Notes: a model not told the origin generated them from the sequence alone. A stretch of 64,000 nt of DNA from Balneolaceae bacterium UBA3186 (GCA_002364085.1 DEXK01000020.1:27129-91128), one strand, 5' to 3'; counted from the first letter of the stretch, positions 16,987-26,513 are shown. Made by a program: numbers and translations.

Positions 16987-17784
16987 TTACTTAGCTATTT
17001 TATTATAGTATTCTGCAAACTTTTCAGATACATCTTCAGGTGAACCTTGTATTTGGTGGGGTTTAATGCCCAGTTCTTCAAAAGTATCATTGAATTCATC
17101 CTTTAGATAGTTTCCGGTAACTACATGATCACTAAATTGAAGCCCTAGTCTCAATAAGTCCACCTTACCGTTATCTGTAAGTTTGTTTATGTCTATATCT
17201 TCTGGTAAGCCTAATAGTTCAAGAATCTTGGCAGTGTCGGCTTGTCCTTCATTTTCGGGGTGATGAAGATTATAAATTACTTGCGTATTCTTAAAAATAG
17301 CTTCGTCTTTATACTTCGTTTTCACTAACAAAGGGATTAAACCGGCAGGCCAATCGTGACAATGAATAATATCAGGCTCCCATCCAAGCTTCATAACAGT
17401 TTCCAGCACACCTTTATTGTAGAAAGCCAAACGTTCTGCATTGTCTTCGTAAAATTCGTCTGTATTCGGCTTTTTAAAAAGGCCTTTTCTTTTGAAATAG
17501 GTGTCATTGTCTAAAAAATAGACCTGCAATTTTGCATTAGGAATACTAGCAACCTTGATCTTCATGCTTTCAACATTGTCCCCTACCTCAACCTCAATAC
17601 CTGAAAGTCTTATTACTTCATGAAGCCTGTTTCTTCTGTCATTAATAGATCCATACTTCGGCAGAAGAATTCTTATTTCAAACCCTTTGTCTTGCAATGA
17701 AGCTGGTAAAAAGCGTAAAAGATCTGCAGTATATGTCATTCTTGCAAATGGAGATATTTCCGCTGCTGCATATAAAATTTTCAT
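16987..17784 (-). CDS. Half-size glycogen/starch synthase-like protein (GT5 N-terminal domain only)
   Basis: 265 residues corresponding only to the N-terminal Rossmann half of GlgA-type synthases; the C-terminal nucleotide-sugar half is absent and no remnant of it follows. The start MKILYAAAEISPFAR aligns with GlgA, as does WEPDIIHCHDWPAGLIP (about 135-151) and the FKNTQVIYNLHHPENEGQ segment. The KTGGLADV motif that binds ADP-glucose is replaced by RMTYTADL. So catalysis as a glycogen synthase is unlikely. It lies between comA and the DUF4270 gene in a run that starts with glgB and malQ; a binding, regulatory or scaffold role is more plausible. Confidence 0.8.
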   Translation of the reverse strand: MKILYAAAEISPFARMTYTADLLRFLPASLQDKGFEIRILLPKYGSINDRRNRLHEVIRLSGIEVEVGDNVESMKIKVASIPNAKLQVYFLDNDTYFKRKGLFKKPNTDEFYEDNAERLAFYNKGVLETVMKLGWEPDIIHCHDWPAGLIPLLVKTKYKDEAIFKNTQVIYNLHHPENEGQADTAKILELLGLPEDIDINKLTDNGKVDLLRLGLQFSDHVVTGNYLKDEFNDTFEELGIKPHQIQGSPEDVSEKFAEYYNKIAK

Positions 17785-17793
17785 AAATAGTCT

Positions 17794-18612
17794 TTATTTC
17801 TCTTCGTTTGAAATTGAATTTTTCTTCATCATCTCTTGAAAGGACGGATCTTTTATTGGTACAAAATCCATTAAAGTATCACTTCTTAATCCTTGTCGAA
17901 TCGTTTCTAGGGAAATCACCTCTTTTGGAGGAATATTTCCAAGATTTACATTGCTCCCGTATTTCTTGATAAACCAGACCTGTTGTTCTTTCTGAGGAGC
18001 TTCAAATATAAGCTTTTCCACAGGAATTTGATCTGTTATTTCTTCTATTAAACCAGACCTGATTTCGCCATTTGGCCTGAACACACCTACCGTTCCACTT
18101 TCTCTGGCCTCACAAATTACTTTTTCCGCTCCGGCTTCTAATTCCTCACGAATAACTTTTACCCATTTATATGGCGGTACAATTTCATTTGGATTTTTAC
18201 TTCCCACTTCGGAGTAAACTTTAAAATCCTTACTTAGGTCCTTTATTATTTTTTGCTTCTTCTCATCAGAAAGCCAAATAGTCCCATTAGAAACTTCTAG
18301 AGTATCTATATTATGCTTATTCAATAACTTCACATAATCACTCAATTGGTTTCTTAGTAAATAAGCCTCAAACAAAGTCCCACCAAAATATACCGGAATA
18401 CCGGCATCGGAATACACTTTAATCTTATTTTCTAGATTTTGAGTCACTACTGAAGTTCCCCAGCCTAATTTTACTACGTCAACAGAATCTGAAGCAACTT
18501 CACAGAAGTCTTCACATTCCCTAACGCTGTATCCTTTATCTAACACAAATGTCATTCCATTTGTGCGAGGCTTGGATGTTCTAAATGGTAAATTTTTTAA
18601 TGTAAATGCCAT
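17794..18612 (-). CDS. comA: Phosphosulfolactate synthase (ComA family)
   Basis: Adds sulfite to phosphoenolpyruvate to give (R)-2-phospho-3-sulfolactate, the first step towards coenzyme M in methanogens and towards sulfolactate in some bacteria. The 272 residues form the expected TIM barrel: SDSVDVVKLGWGTSVV, IPVYFGGTLFEAYLL, IDTLEVSNGTIWL, FKVYSEVGSK and KVICEARESGTVG carry the conserved active-site residues of the family. The partner phosphatase ComB is encoded at 51571-52308. The gene is 10 bp upstream of the half-GT5 gene. The family is clear; the end product in this organism is inferred. Confidence 0.9.
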   Translation of the reverse strand: MAFTLKNLPFRTSKPRTNGMTFVLDKGYSVRECEDFCEVASDSVDVVKLGWGTSVVTQNLENKIKVYSDAGIPVYFGGTLFEAYLLRNQLSDYVKLLNKHNIDTLEVSNGTIWLSDEKKQKIIKDLSKDFKVYSEVGSKNPNEIVPPYKWVKVIREELEAGAEKVICEARESGTVGVFRPNGEIRSGLIEEITDQIPVEKLIFEAPQKEQQVWFIKKYGSNVNLGNIPPKEVISLETIRQGLRSDTLMDFVPIKDPSFQEMMKKNSISNEEK

Positions 18613-18681
18613 GTATTCTTAAAATTCAAAGCCCTAAATATACTCATTCTTACAATGGTATTAAAGAAATGCTTTTTTAGG

Positions 18682-20172
18682 CTATTTTCGGTTTGTATCG
18701 ATTATTAGTTCTTTAATTCTTTCTGTATCAATTTCTTTCAACATTGAGTCAGTATATCTCCATACCCAGTTTCCTGAAGAGGTTCCGGGCACATTGGTTC
18801 TGTGGCTTCCATCCAGGTTCATGAAATCCTGAAGAGGAAAAATTGCTTGATCAGATACAGAGTACATCCCTAGTCGAATAAATTCCCAATTAGGCTCACT
18901 CCCGTCCGACCTTGTATACACACGAACACGATGTTTTTCAACTTCTGGAGCAGAGTTATACCAACCAATACTGGTGTCATTATCGTGTGTTCCGGAATAT
19001 GCTACACAATTCTGAGGGTAGTTATGAGGTAAAAAACTGTTTGTGGAATCCGAATCAAAAGCAAATTGAATAATCTTCATCCCCGGAAAGTTATATTTAT
19101 CGCGCAACCTTTCTACTCCTTCTGTTACAAAACCAAGATCTTCAGCTAGAATTGGCAATTCTCCACATTTCTGAAGGATCGTATCAAATAGCTTTTCGCC
19201 CGGCCCTTTTACCCACCGCCCGTTTTCAGCTGTTTTTTCAGATGCCTTAACTTCCCAATAAGCATCAAACCCCCTGAAATGATCTACACGAATTGCATCA
19301 CATATGGAGAACATATACTTAAATCTTTCTACCCACCAAGAAAAACCATCCTTTTCCAGCACCTTCCATTTGTAAAGAGGATTCCCCCATAATTGCCCCG
19401 TCTTACTAAAATAATCTGGAGGGACGCCAGCAACTAATTTACGATTTCCTTTTTTATCTACTTCAAAGTATTGAGGATTGGCCCATACATCTGCGCTATT
19501 ATGATCAACAAAAATCGGAATATCACCAATTACTCTAACCCCTTTGCCGTTGGCATATTTTTTAAGTTCAGACCATTGGGATGAGAACTCAAATTGCAAC
19601 CATAGTTGATGAGCTATCTCTTTTTTATATTTTTTACGAGCTGATTTTAACGCCTCAGGGTCTCTTTGAGCAAGCATAGAATCCCAAGTGTTCCAAGGCT
19701 GCATACCACAATCTAAACCGCAAGCCATAAACAGGGTGTAATCATCCAACCAAAATTTGTTCTTTTTCTTAAAAGAATTGAATTTTTTCTTTTGATCGGC
19801 ATCTATTTTTTTATAAAACCTATCCGACGCAAGCTTGTATAATCTATCTTTGTTTTTAAATGACCTGTCGTAGTCTACTTTTATTTCTGAAGGCAACTCT
19901 GCTTTTATAGCTTCTCCCTTTTCTAATAAACCTTTTTCAACAAGAATATCCGGAGATATTAAATATGGATTTCCTGCAAATGCAGAGTAACTCGCATAAG
20001 GAGAGTTTCCATATCCTGTAGGAGTTAATGGTAATATTTGCCAAATATTTTGATACGTTGCTTCTAAAAAATCTATAAAAACTCTGGCTTCTGAGCCAAA
20101 GTCTCCAATTCCATATTTACCTGGAAATGATGTAGGGTGAACTAAAGTTCCACTTGAGCGAGGAAATCTCAT
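18682..20172 (-). CDS. malQ: 4-alpha-glucanotransferase
   Basis: Amylomaltase of GH77, transferring alpha-1,4-glucan segments. The 496 residues match the plain MalQ length with no extra N-terminal binding domains. The start MRFPRSSGTLVHPTSFPGKYGIGDFG is canonical. The nucleophile Asp is in AIRVDHFRGF, the acid/base Glu in ILAEDLGFV, and the third carboxylate in SGTHDNDT. It follows glgB with a two-base gap, so the two are co-transcribed; together they reshape glycogen or maltodextrins, with GlgP (30656-33136) as the phosphorolytic partner. Confidence 0.96.
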   Translation of the reverse strand: MRFPRSSGTLVHPTSFPGKYGIGDFGSEARVFIDFLEATYQNIWQILPLTPTGYGNSPYASYSAFAGNPYLISPDILVEKGLLEKGEAIKAELPSEIKVDYDRSFKNKDRLYKLASDRFYKKIDADQKKKFNSFKKKNKFWLDDYTLFMACGLDCGMQPWNTWDSMLAQRDPEALKSARKKYKKEIAHQLWLQFEFSSQWSELKKYANGKGVRVIGDIPIFVDHNSADVWANPQYFEVDKKGNRKLVAGVPPDYFSKTGQLWGNPLYKWKVLEKDGFSWWVERFKYMFSICDAIRVDHFRGFDAYWEVKASEKTAENGRWVKGPGEKLFDTILQKCGELPILAEDLGFVTEGVERLRDKYNFPGMKIIQFAFDSDSTNSFLPHNYPQNCVAYSGTHDNDTSIGWYNSAPEVEKHRVRVYTRSDGSEPNWEFIRLGMYSVSDQAIFPLQDFMNLDGSHRTNVPGTSSGNWVWRYTDSMLKEIDTERIKELIIDTNRK

Positions 20173-20174
20173 TC

Positions 20175-22379
20175 TTATCCTTTTGGTTTTAAAATTAGTG
20201 CTGCTAAAGGCGGAATAGTGACATTTATGTAGGCAGGTTGGTTATGCCAATCACCCCATTTAGCTTGAATAGCTGAATCTCCGGCATTACTTCCACCATA
20301 ATATTCTGAATCTGTGTTCATCAATACATTATAAACACCATCTTTTGGAACCCCGACCTGATATCCATAATGAACCGTGGGGGTAAAATTCAATATTACT
20401 ACAATAAAGTCATCCGCATTTTTCCCTCTTCTAATATACGAAATCAGGCTATTGTCCGCATCACTTACATCGATCCACTCAAAACCTCTCCAGTCGCCAT
20501 CAATTTCGTGTAAAGCTTTTTCAGTTTTTGAAACTTTATTGAGATCTTTTACTAACTGTTGCAACCCCTTATGCTTTTCCCATTCTAATAAATGCCAGTC
20601 TAAAGAGTTTTCATGATTCCATTCCGACCATTGACCGAACTCTCCACCCATAAACAGCAAATTCTTCCCCGGATGCGTATACATATACGAGTAAAGCAAT
20701 CTTAAATTCGCAAACTTTTGCCAGTCATCACCAGGCATTTTTGACAACATGGATTGCTTCATATGTACTACTTCATCGTGCGAAAAAGGTAGAGTAAAAT
20801 GTTCTGAGAAAGCATATATCAATGAAAATGTAAGTTGGTCCTGATGATACTTTCTATGAATAGGCTCTCTCTCTATGTAAGAAAGTGTATCGTTCATCCA
20901 TCCCATATTCCATTTATAATCAAAGCCTAATCCTCCTGTACCTGTAGGTCTTGAAACCCCGCCCCATGAAGTAGACTCCTCTGCAAATGTTATAACCCCT
21001 GGAAATAGAGAATGAAGAACATCATTTACATTTCTAAGCAGATTTATTGCTTCAATGTTTTCTCTTCCACCATACTTGTTTGGCACCCATTCTCCCTCTT
21101 TCCGAGAATAATCCAAATATAGCATTGATGCCACCGCGTCAACTCGTATTCCGTCTATGTGAAATTTTTCGCACCAGTAAACAACATTTGATATAAGAAA
21201 ATTACGAACCTCTGTTCTCCCAAAGTTAAAAATGCACGTACCCCAATCAAGATGCTCACCTTGTCTCGGATCTTCGTGTTCATACAAACCCGTACCGTCA
21301 AATCTTCTGAGGCCATGATCATCTTTAGCAAAATGTGCAGGAACCCAATCCAGCAGTACGCCTATTCCTGCCTTGTGACACTCGTTAACAAAAAACTTAA
21401 AGTCGTCCGGATCTCCAAAACGGCTTGTTGGAGCGTAGTATCCTGTTATCTGGTATCCCCAGGAAGGATCATATGGGTGTTCTGCAATAGGTAATAATTC
21501 CACGTGAGTAAATCCCATATCTTTTATGTATGGAATCAATTCTTTGGCAAGTTCACGGTAGGTTAAAAAATCGCGCCCGTTTTCTACTTTTCTTCGCCAC
21601 GAACCTATGTGTAGTTCATAAATAGAAATTGGCTGATCTTTAGCTTGTCTCACATTCCGCTTGTTCATCCATTTTTCATCAGACCATTTGAAAGCATCTT
21701 TTCCAACAACAATTGATGAAGTATTAGGGCGAAGTTCTGCTTTAAAAGCGTACGGGTCTGCTTTTAATAATGGAGCTTCCTGAACAGGTGATTTAATCTC
21801 AAACTTATACAGATCTCCTTCTGCTACATGCGGGATAAAAATTTCCCAAATTCCTTGGTCATGGAACTTCCTCATTGGGTTAACTCTGCCGTCCCAATTA
21901 TTAAATGAACCAACCACACTTACCCTTACTGCACTTGGTGCTGAAACTACAAAATGAACACCTTTCACCTTTCCAACTTTCTTTTCATGAGCTCCCATAA
22001 ACTCATAAGCCTTTTGGTGATTTCCTTCGCCCCATAATTGCAAATCAAAATCGCTTAGTAACGATCCGAAGTTATAGGAGTCGATTATCTCAAACTTCTT
22101 CCCTTCATAGGGTGTTATGGACAATGAATAATCAAATCTTTTTTTTCTTCTTGGAATGATTACTTCAAACAACCCTTCATCAGAAATTTTATCTAATGCT
22201 AAGGGTTTTGCACTGCCAATATTTACTGAAATGGCTTTAGCCTCAGGGCGGAGAGCTCTTATCACAAGCTTTTCTTTGCCATCGTCCTTTACCGTGTGAA
22301 GGCCTAAAACCGAAAATGGATCCCCATGTGTACCATTTGAAATTGAGGCTATTATTTCTTTGCTAAGTGTAGAGCTCAT
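20175..22379 (-). CDS. glgB: 1,4-alpha-glucan branching enzyme
   Basis: Introduces alpha-1,6 branches in glycogen. The 734 residues are a full-length GH13 branching enzyme with two N-terminal CBM48-type modules (about 1-110 and 115-215), the catalytic barrel and a C-terminal all-beta domain. Catalytic residues are the nucleophile Asp in GIRVDAVASM (about 414), Glu in TFAEESTSW and Asp in LPFSHDEVVH. The ELHIGSWRR and YYAPTSRFGDPDDFK segments are typical. It is the first gene of the minus-strand run glgB-malQ-comA-GT5-DUF4270; its promoter should lie in the 100 bp before 22479. Confidence 0.97.
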   Translation of the reverse strand: MSSTLSKEIIASISNGTHGDPFSVLGLHTVKDDGKEKLVIRALRPEAKAISVNIGSAKPLALDKISDEGLFEVIIPRRKKRFDYSLSITPYEGKKFEIIDSYNFGSLLSDFDLQLWGEGNHQKAYEFMGAHEKKVGKVKGVHFVVSAPSAVRVSVVGSFNNWDGRVNPMRKFHDQGIWEIFIPHVAEGDLYKFEIKSPVQEAPLLKADPYAFKAELRPNTSSIVVGKDAFKWSDEKWMNKRNVRQAKDQPISIYELHIGSWRRKVENGRDFLTYRELAKELIPYIKDMGFTHVELLPIAEHPYDPSWGYQITGYYAPTSRFGDPDDFKFFVNECHKAGIGVLLDWVPAHFAKDDHGLRRFDGTGLYEHEDPRQGEHLDWGTCIFNFGRTEVRNFLISNVVYWCEKFHIDGIRVDAVASMLYLDYSRKEGEWVPNKYGGRENIEAINLLRNVNDVLHSLFPGVITFAEESTSWGGVSRPTGTGGLGFDYKWNMGWMNDTLSYIEREPIHRKYHQDQLTFSLIYAFSEHFTLPFSHDEVVHMKQSMLSKMPGDDWQKFANLRLLYSYMYTHPGKNLLFMGGEFGQWSEWNHENSLDWHLLEWEKHKGLQQLVKDLNKVSKTEKALHEIDGDWRGFEWIDVSDADNSLISYIRRGKNADDFIVVILNFTPTVHYGYQVGVPKDGVYNVLMNTDSEYYGGSNAGDSAIQAKWGDWHNQPAYINVTIPPLAALILKPKG

Positions 22380-22478
22380 TAATCCTCTTTAATTAAGGCT
22401 CGGAAGATAGCAATTTTACACAAAATCTTTTGATGTATTCAGTATGCTTTCTAATCTTTCATTTTCTATTTTGTGTTT

Positions 22479-23705
22479 ATGCATTACACCGGACAAATCG
22501 CCCAAAGATATCTTTTCTCAAAAAAGCATATCTCTCTTATATCCACACTTACTTTCATAAGCATAATTGGGGTTACCATTGGTACAGCGCTTCTTATTGT
22601 AGTATTGTCTGTTCTAAACGGTTTTTTTGATGTTGTTCAAGGTTATTTATTGAATTACGACCCTGATTTACGAGTAGAAGCCTCCGGCTCAAGTACATTT
22701 GTTCAAAATCAGGAATTAGTGGATCAAATCAACTCACTACCTGAAATCACTTTACTGTCTCCTTACGTGGAAGGAAAAGCTTTGCTCACCAACAATGGAA
22801 AAGAAAATAAAGTTATTGAAGTAAGAGGTGTAGATACCGAGAGTTTTATCAACCTCATCGAAATTCAACAAAGCATTAGTGCAGGGGTTTTTGATGTTAG
22901 CGTTAGAAATCGCAAACCAGGTCTTGTTATAAGCGAGCAACTTATGAATGAGCTTGATTTAGATTTAGGAGATGAAGTTGCTCTATTAAGTGCTTCAGCA
23001 ATGCGCAGAACATTAACACAAATTACTGCACCAAGGTTATACCGGTTTGAAGTACGTGGCGCTTATGAACTTGAACAAATAGGTGAAGGAGCGCAGGCTT
23101 TTATCGATATTACAGCGGCACAAAGATTGTTTAAATCTAGAAACAACATTTCTGGTATTGATATTAAATTAATAGACAGTGAATTAGCACTACAACTAAA
23201 GCCTGTACTCCAATCCAAATTAGGTGATAACTTTAACGTCTCGTCTTGGTACGATCTTCAAAAGGCTCTATATGATGTTATGTATCTGGAAAAATGGGGT
23301 GCCTATGCCATTTTAATGATTATCATTATTGTTGCCGTTTTAAACATTGTCGGCTCACTTACCATGATCGTAATTCAGAAAAGAAGAGATATTGGAATCT
23401 TAATTACAATGGGATATTCAAAAGCTGCAATAAAGCAGATATTTCGCAAACAAGGGCTTTATATCGGGTTAATTGGGTGCATTTTTGGCGGACTTCTTGG
23501 CCTTTTGCTAAGTTGGCTTCAGCTTAAATTCCATATCATTAAGCTTTCCACTGCTTTTCTTATTGATGCTTATCCCGTTCAGATTCAGGTTACAGATGTG
23601 GTTATTATATTATTGGGTAGCCTGTTACTTTGTATAGCAGCCAGCTGGCTACCCGCAACAAGAGCCTCTGAAATTCAACCTGCTGATGCCATTAGATATG
23701 AATAA
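22479..23705 (+). CDS. LolC/LolE-type ABC transporter permease
   Basis: 408 residues from ATG 22479 (a GTG six bases upstream is in frame). The topology is one N-terminal TM helix (about 25-47), a large periplasmic domain of roughly 200 residues (MacB/LolE-like), then three C-terminal helices. This is the layout of the lipoprotein-releasing LolC/E family. The N-terminus QIAQRYLFSKKH and the C-terminal ASWLPATRASEIQPADAIRYE are family signatures. It would extract lipoproteins from the inner membrane for delivery to LolA, which is encoded at 48440-49054. The ATPase LolD is not adjacent. A general FtsX-like exporter is the alternative. Confidence 0.87.
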   Translation: MHYTGQIAQRYLFSKKHISLISTLTFISIIGVTIGTALLIVVLSVLNGFFDVVQGYLLNYDPDLRVEASGSSTFVQNQELVDQINSLPEITLLSPYVEGKALLTNNGKENKVIEVRGVDTESFINLIEIQQSISAGVFDVSVRNRKPGLVISEQLMNELDLDLGDEVALLSASAMRRTLTQITAPRLYRFEVRGAYELEQIGEGAQAFIDITAAQRLFKSRNNISGIDIKLIDSELALQLKPVLQSKLGDNFNVSSWYDLQKALYDVMYLEKWGAYAILMIIIIVAVLNIVGSLTMIVIQKRRDIGILITMGYSKAAIKQIFRKQGLYIGLIGCIFGGLLGLLLSWLQLKFHIIKLSTAFLIDAYPVQIQVTDVVIILLGSLLLCIAASWLPATRASEIQPADAIRYE

Positions 23706-23708
23706 ATT

Positions 23709-25469
23709 TTATTCATTATAAAGATCCGGCAGATCGTTCTCGTACAACACAACATCGCCTGGTTGTATATAAGGTTTCAAAAGGTCGTTAGCTTCAAACA
23801 ATGAATTTACCACACTCACAGATTCAATATTTGAAGTTTCTACTGAATGTAAACCTTCCAAAATGGGCTCTGACCTATCCTCTCCTACTAAAATTATTTT
23901 ATCCAATTGCGCTTTTGCGATCGCTTCTCCAAACTTTCGATTCTCCTGATATTCAATCTCACCAAGCTCTACCATTCCAGGCGTGATGATAATTCTTCTC
24001 CCGGATGAAAACTGACTTAGAATTTCTACTGCGTTTTTTGCGCCAACCGGGTTTGAGTTAAAAGCATCATCAATAATATAAAAATCGCCTGCTTTTTTAA
24101 GCTCAAGACGATGCTCAATCGGTTCAATATTTTTTGCGCCCAAAGCAATGGTTTTTGAACGAATCCCTAAATGATAAGCAGCTCCAATTGCCAACAACAT
24201 ATTCTGAACATTATGCCTTCCAAGTAACCGTGTTTGTATAGACACTTCCTCTCCTTCAACACTCAATATAAAGTTGGTTCCCTCTGTATTGTATTTGATA
24301 TCATTACCCTTTATGACGCCGGATTCGAGCCCTACTAAAATTCTTTCTATATCAGAACGGTTTTCTCCCATTATGCTCACGTACTTATCATCAGCATTAA
24401 GAATTGCTACTCCATTAGATGGTAAGTTATCTACAAGCGTACCCTTTTCTTTTGCTATTACTTCTTGCGAGCCAAAAGTCTCTAAATGAGCCACTCCTAC
24501 GTTTGTAATAATAGAAATATCAGGCTGAGCAATGTCGCATAACTCCTGAATGTTTCCAGCATAACGGGCTCCCATTTCCAGAATTAAAATTTGGTGGTGC
24601 GATAGCAGATCATTGTTGATCACTTTGCAAATCCCCATTGGAGTATTAAAGCTTCCCGGTGTTGAGCAAACACTAAATCTCTCTTTTAAAAGATCCTGAA
24701 CCATAAACTTAGTACTGGTTTTACCATAACTTCCGGTAATAGCAATTACTTTAAGATGAGGCATTGACTCAAGTTTTTTTCTGGCTTGTTTCTTAAATCC
24801 TTCCTGAATAGAATTTTCTATAGGTTTTGTGATCCAACTCGCCAAAAAAATATAAAACGGAATCAGGATTGCTGAAAAAACCCATCCGAAAACTAAAAGA
24901 ATAATATCAAACGAAAGTAAGCCAGGGCTATAGTTATACAGTAATCGACCGGTATAAGATTCTAAAGTAAAAAACACAGGGAACAATAAACCGAGAACAA
25001 CGACAGGGATCAGTAACCGTTTAATTCTATTTGTAACAACCAGAGGTTTTTTCACCTTCTCCTGCTTATACCTTTTTACAGATGCCAACCAAAAGACAGT
25101 GTATACAAAGAAGATGACAGCTAAAGTGCTTCTTGTTACTACATTTCCGAAAAACCCATCCACTGCAACTGCTATGAATAAAATCAGGTTGAAAATCCCG
25201 AGATCAATAGGAATAACTTTCTCATCCCAATGCATTCTGAGCCAATGCCAGAACTCATTGTTCTTATATCCTACCTGCTGAAAAGTGTGAACAAAAAAAC
25301 GTGTTCTGTACCAATGATATCTAAACATTATGATGCAGAACAAAATGGAGAAATAATTAAGTAAACTGATATACCAATACAAGCTGTAGACTATTAGAAT
25401 GTGATGTTTCCCAGTTAAATACAGAACTTCTCGATATTGATTGAGAACGCTCTTATATTCACCGCACAA
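23709..25469 (-). CDS. murF: Membrane-anchored MurF-like Mur ligase
   Basis: 586 residues. About 210 N-terminal residues carry four to five hydrophobic helices, followed by a Mur-ligase body: P-loop ITGSYGKTSTK (about 241-251), the LILEMGARYAGNIQEL and ISIITNVGVAHLE segments, GRHNVQNMLLAIGAA, and DDAFNSNPVGAKNAV with the substrate-binding part of MurF. MurF adds D-Ala-D-Ala to UDP-MurNAc-tripeptide. Normal MurF is soluble and lacks the membrane part, so this may be a specialised paralogue. The start is uncertain: TTG at 25469 keeps the first helix; the next ATG is at 25328. It is divergent from the nucleotidyltransferase gene. Confidence 0.8.
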   Translation of the reverse strand: MCGEYKSVLNQYREVLYLTGKHHILIVYSLYWYISLLNYFSILFCIIMFRYHWYRTRFFVHTFQQVGYKNNEFWHWLRMHWDEKVIPIDLGIFNLILFIAVAVDGFFGNVVTRSTLAVIFFVYTVFWLASVKRYKQEKVKKPLVVTNRIKRLLIPVVVLGLLFPVFFTLESYTGRLLYNYSPGLLSFDIILLVFGWVFSAILIPFYIFLASWITKPIENSIQEGFKKQARKKLESMPHLKVIAITGSYGKTSTKFMVQDLLKERFSVCSTPGSFNTPMGICKVINNDLLSHHQILILEMGARYAGNIQELCDIAQPDISIITNVGVAHLETFGSQEVIAKEKGTLVDNLPSNGVAILNADDKYVSIMGENRSDIERILVGLESGVIKGNDIKYNTEGTNFILSVEGEEVSIQTRLLGRHNVQNMLLAIGAAYHLGIRSKTIALGAKNIEPIEHRLELKKAGDFYIIDDAFNSNPVGAKNAVEILSQFSSGRRIIITPGMVELGEIEYQENRKFGEAIAKAQLDKIILVGEDRSEPILEGLHSVETSNIESVSVVNSLFEANDLLKPYIQPGDVVLYENDLPDLYNE

Positions 25470-25501
25470 TTAAAACAAAGTTTCGAATCGGAGACAAATA
25501 T

Positions 25502-26506
25502 ATGAAATTAATTATCCCAATGGCGGGTCGTGGAACCCGGGTACGCCCTCACTCTCATACTGTTCCAAAACCCCTGCTTCCGGTTGCCGGAACCATGATT
25601 ATTGAGCGATTGGTTGAAACTTTTATTCGAACTTTGGATCGAAAAATTGAAGAGATTGTGTACATATTAGGCCCCGATTTCGGTCAGGATATCAAAGACC
25701 AGCTAACAGCAATGAGTGACCGACACGACGCAAAAACAACTTTCCGTGTTCAATTTCCTGCTTTAGGAACTGCGCATGCTGTAGCTTGTGCAAATGAAGA
25801 TCTTGAAGGTGAAGTGATCGTCGCCTTTGCAGATACTCTATTTGACAGTAAAGAAAAATTTGATCTAGATGGAGCTGATAGTGTGATCTGGCTCAAGAAA
25901 GTTGAAGACCCGTCTAGATTTGGAGTTGCTGTCCACGAAGGTGAGAAGATCACCGGGTTTGTTGAAAAGCCGGAAGAATTTATTTCAGATCTCGCCATTA
26001 TCGGAGTGTATTATTTCAAAGACGGGGCAGAACTTAAGCGACAAGTTAATCGCGTCATGGATGATGGACTAAAAGGCCCCGGTGGCGAATACTTCCTTAC
26101 TGCAGCGCTTGATAACATGATCAATGAAGGAAAAGTCTTCAAAATTGCTACTGTTGACGAATGGTTGGATTGTGGAACTTTACCGGCATGGTTAGAAACT
26201 ACCGGTGAGATTGTAGCCAAAGAAAACCCAACTTTCAATGCTTCTAAATTTCCGGGATCTGAGATCATCCCGCCGGTATTTATTGCAGAAGGAGTTAACA
26301 TCGAGTCCAGCAAAATTGGGCCACACGTAAGTATTGAAGAAGGAACTACAATCAAGAATTCAACGATCAAGAACTCTATTATTAGAGATAATGCAGTTCT
26401 GGATAATGTGGAAACTGAAGGCTCTACAATTGGAGCCCATACTTCACTCAAAAATGTGAAAGGCAAAGTAGATGTCGGGGATCATTCGAATTTAGAGATC
26501 GAGTAA
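25502..26506 (+). CDS. Sugar-1-phosphate nucleotidyltransferase
   Basis: 334 residues. The N-terminal Rossmann nucleotidyltransferase has the signature MAGRGTRVRPHSHTVPKPLLP (residues 7-27), with AFADTLFD and GFVEKPEE for the metal and sugar contacts. The C-terminal 80 residues are hexapeptide repeats (IGPHVSIEEGTTIKNSTI, SIIRDNAVLDN) forming a left-handed beta helix. Likely activities are glucose-1-phosphate thymidylyl/uridylyl or mannose-1-phosphate guanylyl transfer for envelope sugars. It lacks typical GlgC features, so I do not call it ADP-glucose pyrophosphorylase, although it lies near glgB. It is divergent from the MurF-like gene by 32 bp. Confidence 0.87.
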   Translation: MKLIIPMAGRGTRVRPHSHTVPKPLLPVAGTMIIERLVETFIRTLDRKIEEIVYILGPDFGQDIKDQLTAMSDRHDAKTTFRVQFPALGTAHAVACANEDLEGEVIVAFADTLFDSKEKFDLDGADSVIWLKKVEDPSRFGVAVHEGEKITGFVEKPEEFISDLAIIGVYYFKDGAELKRQVNRVMDDGLKGPGGEYFLTAALDNMINEGKVFKIATVDEWLDCGTLPAWLETTGEIVAKENPTFNASKFPGSEIIPPVFIAEGVNIESSKIGPHVSIEEGTTIKNSTIKNSIIRDNAVLDNVETEGSTIGAHTSLKNVKGKVDVGDHSNLEIE

Positions 26507-26513
26507 CTTCCGG

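Noticed and set aside
26011..26466. Minus-strand reading frame of 151 codons
   Set aside because: Antisense to the hexapeptide part of the nucleotidyltransferase gene, which has clear motifs; composition matches a shadow frame.
25502..26506. ADP-glucose pyrophosphorylase (GlgC) next to glgB
   Set aside because: The nucleotidyltransferase is short and lacks GlgC-specific segments; the general signature fits UDP/dTDP/GDP-sugar enzymes as well.
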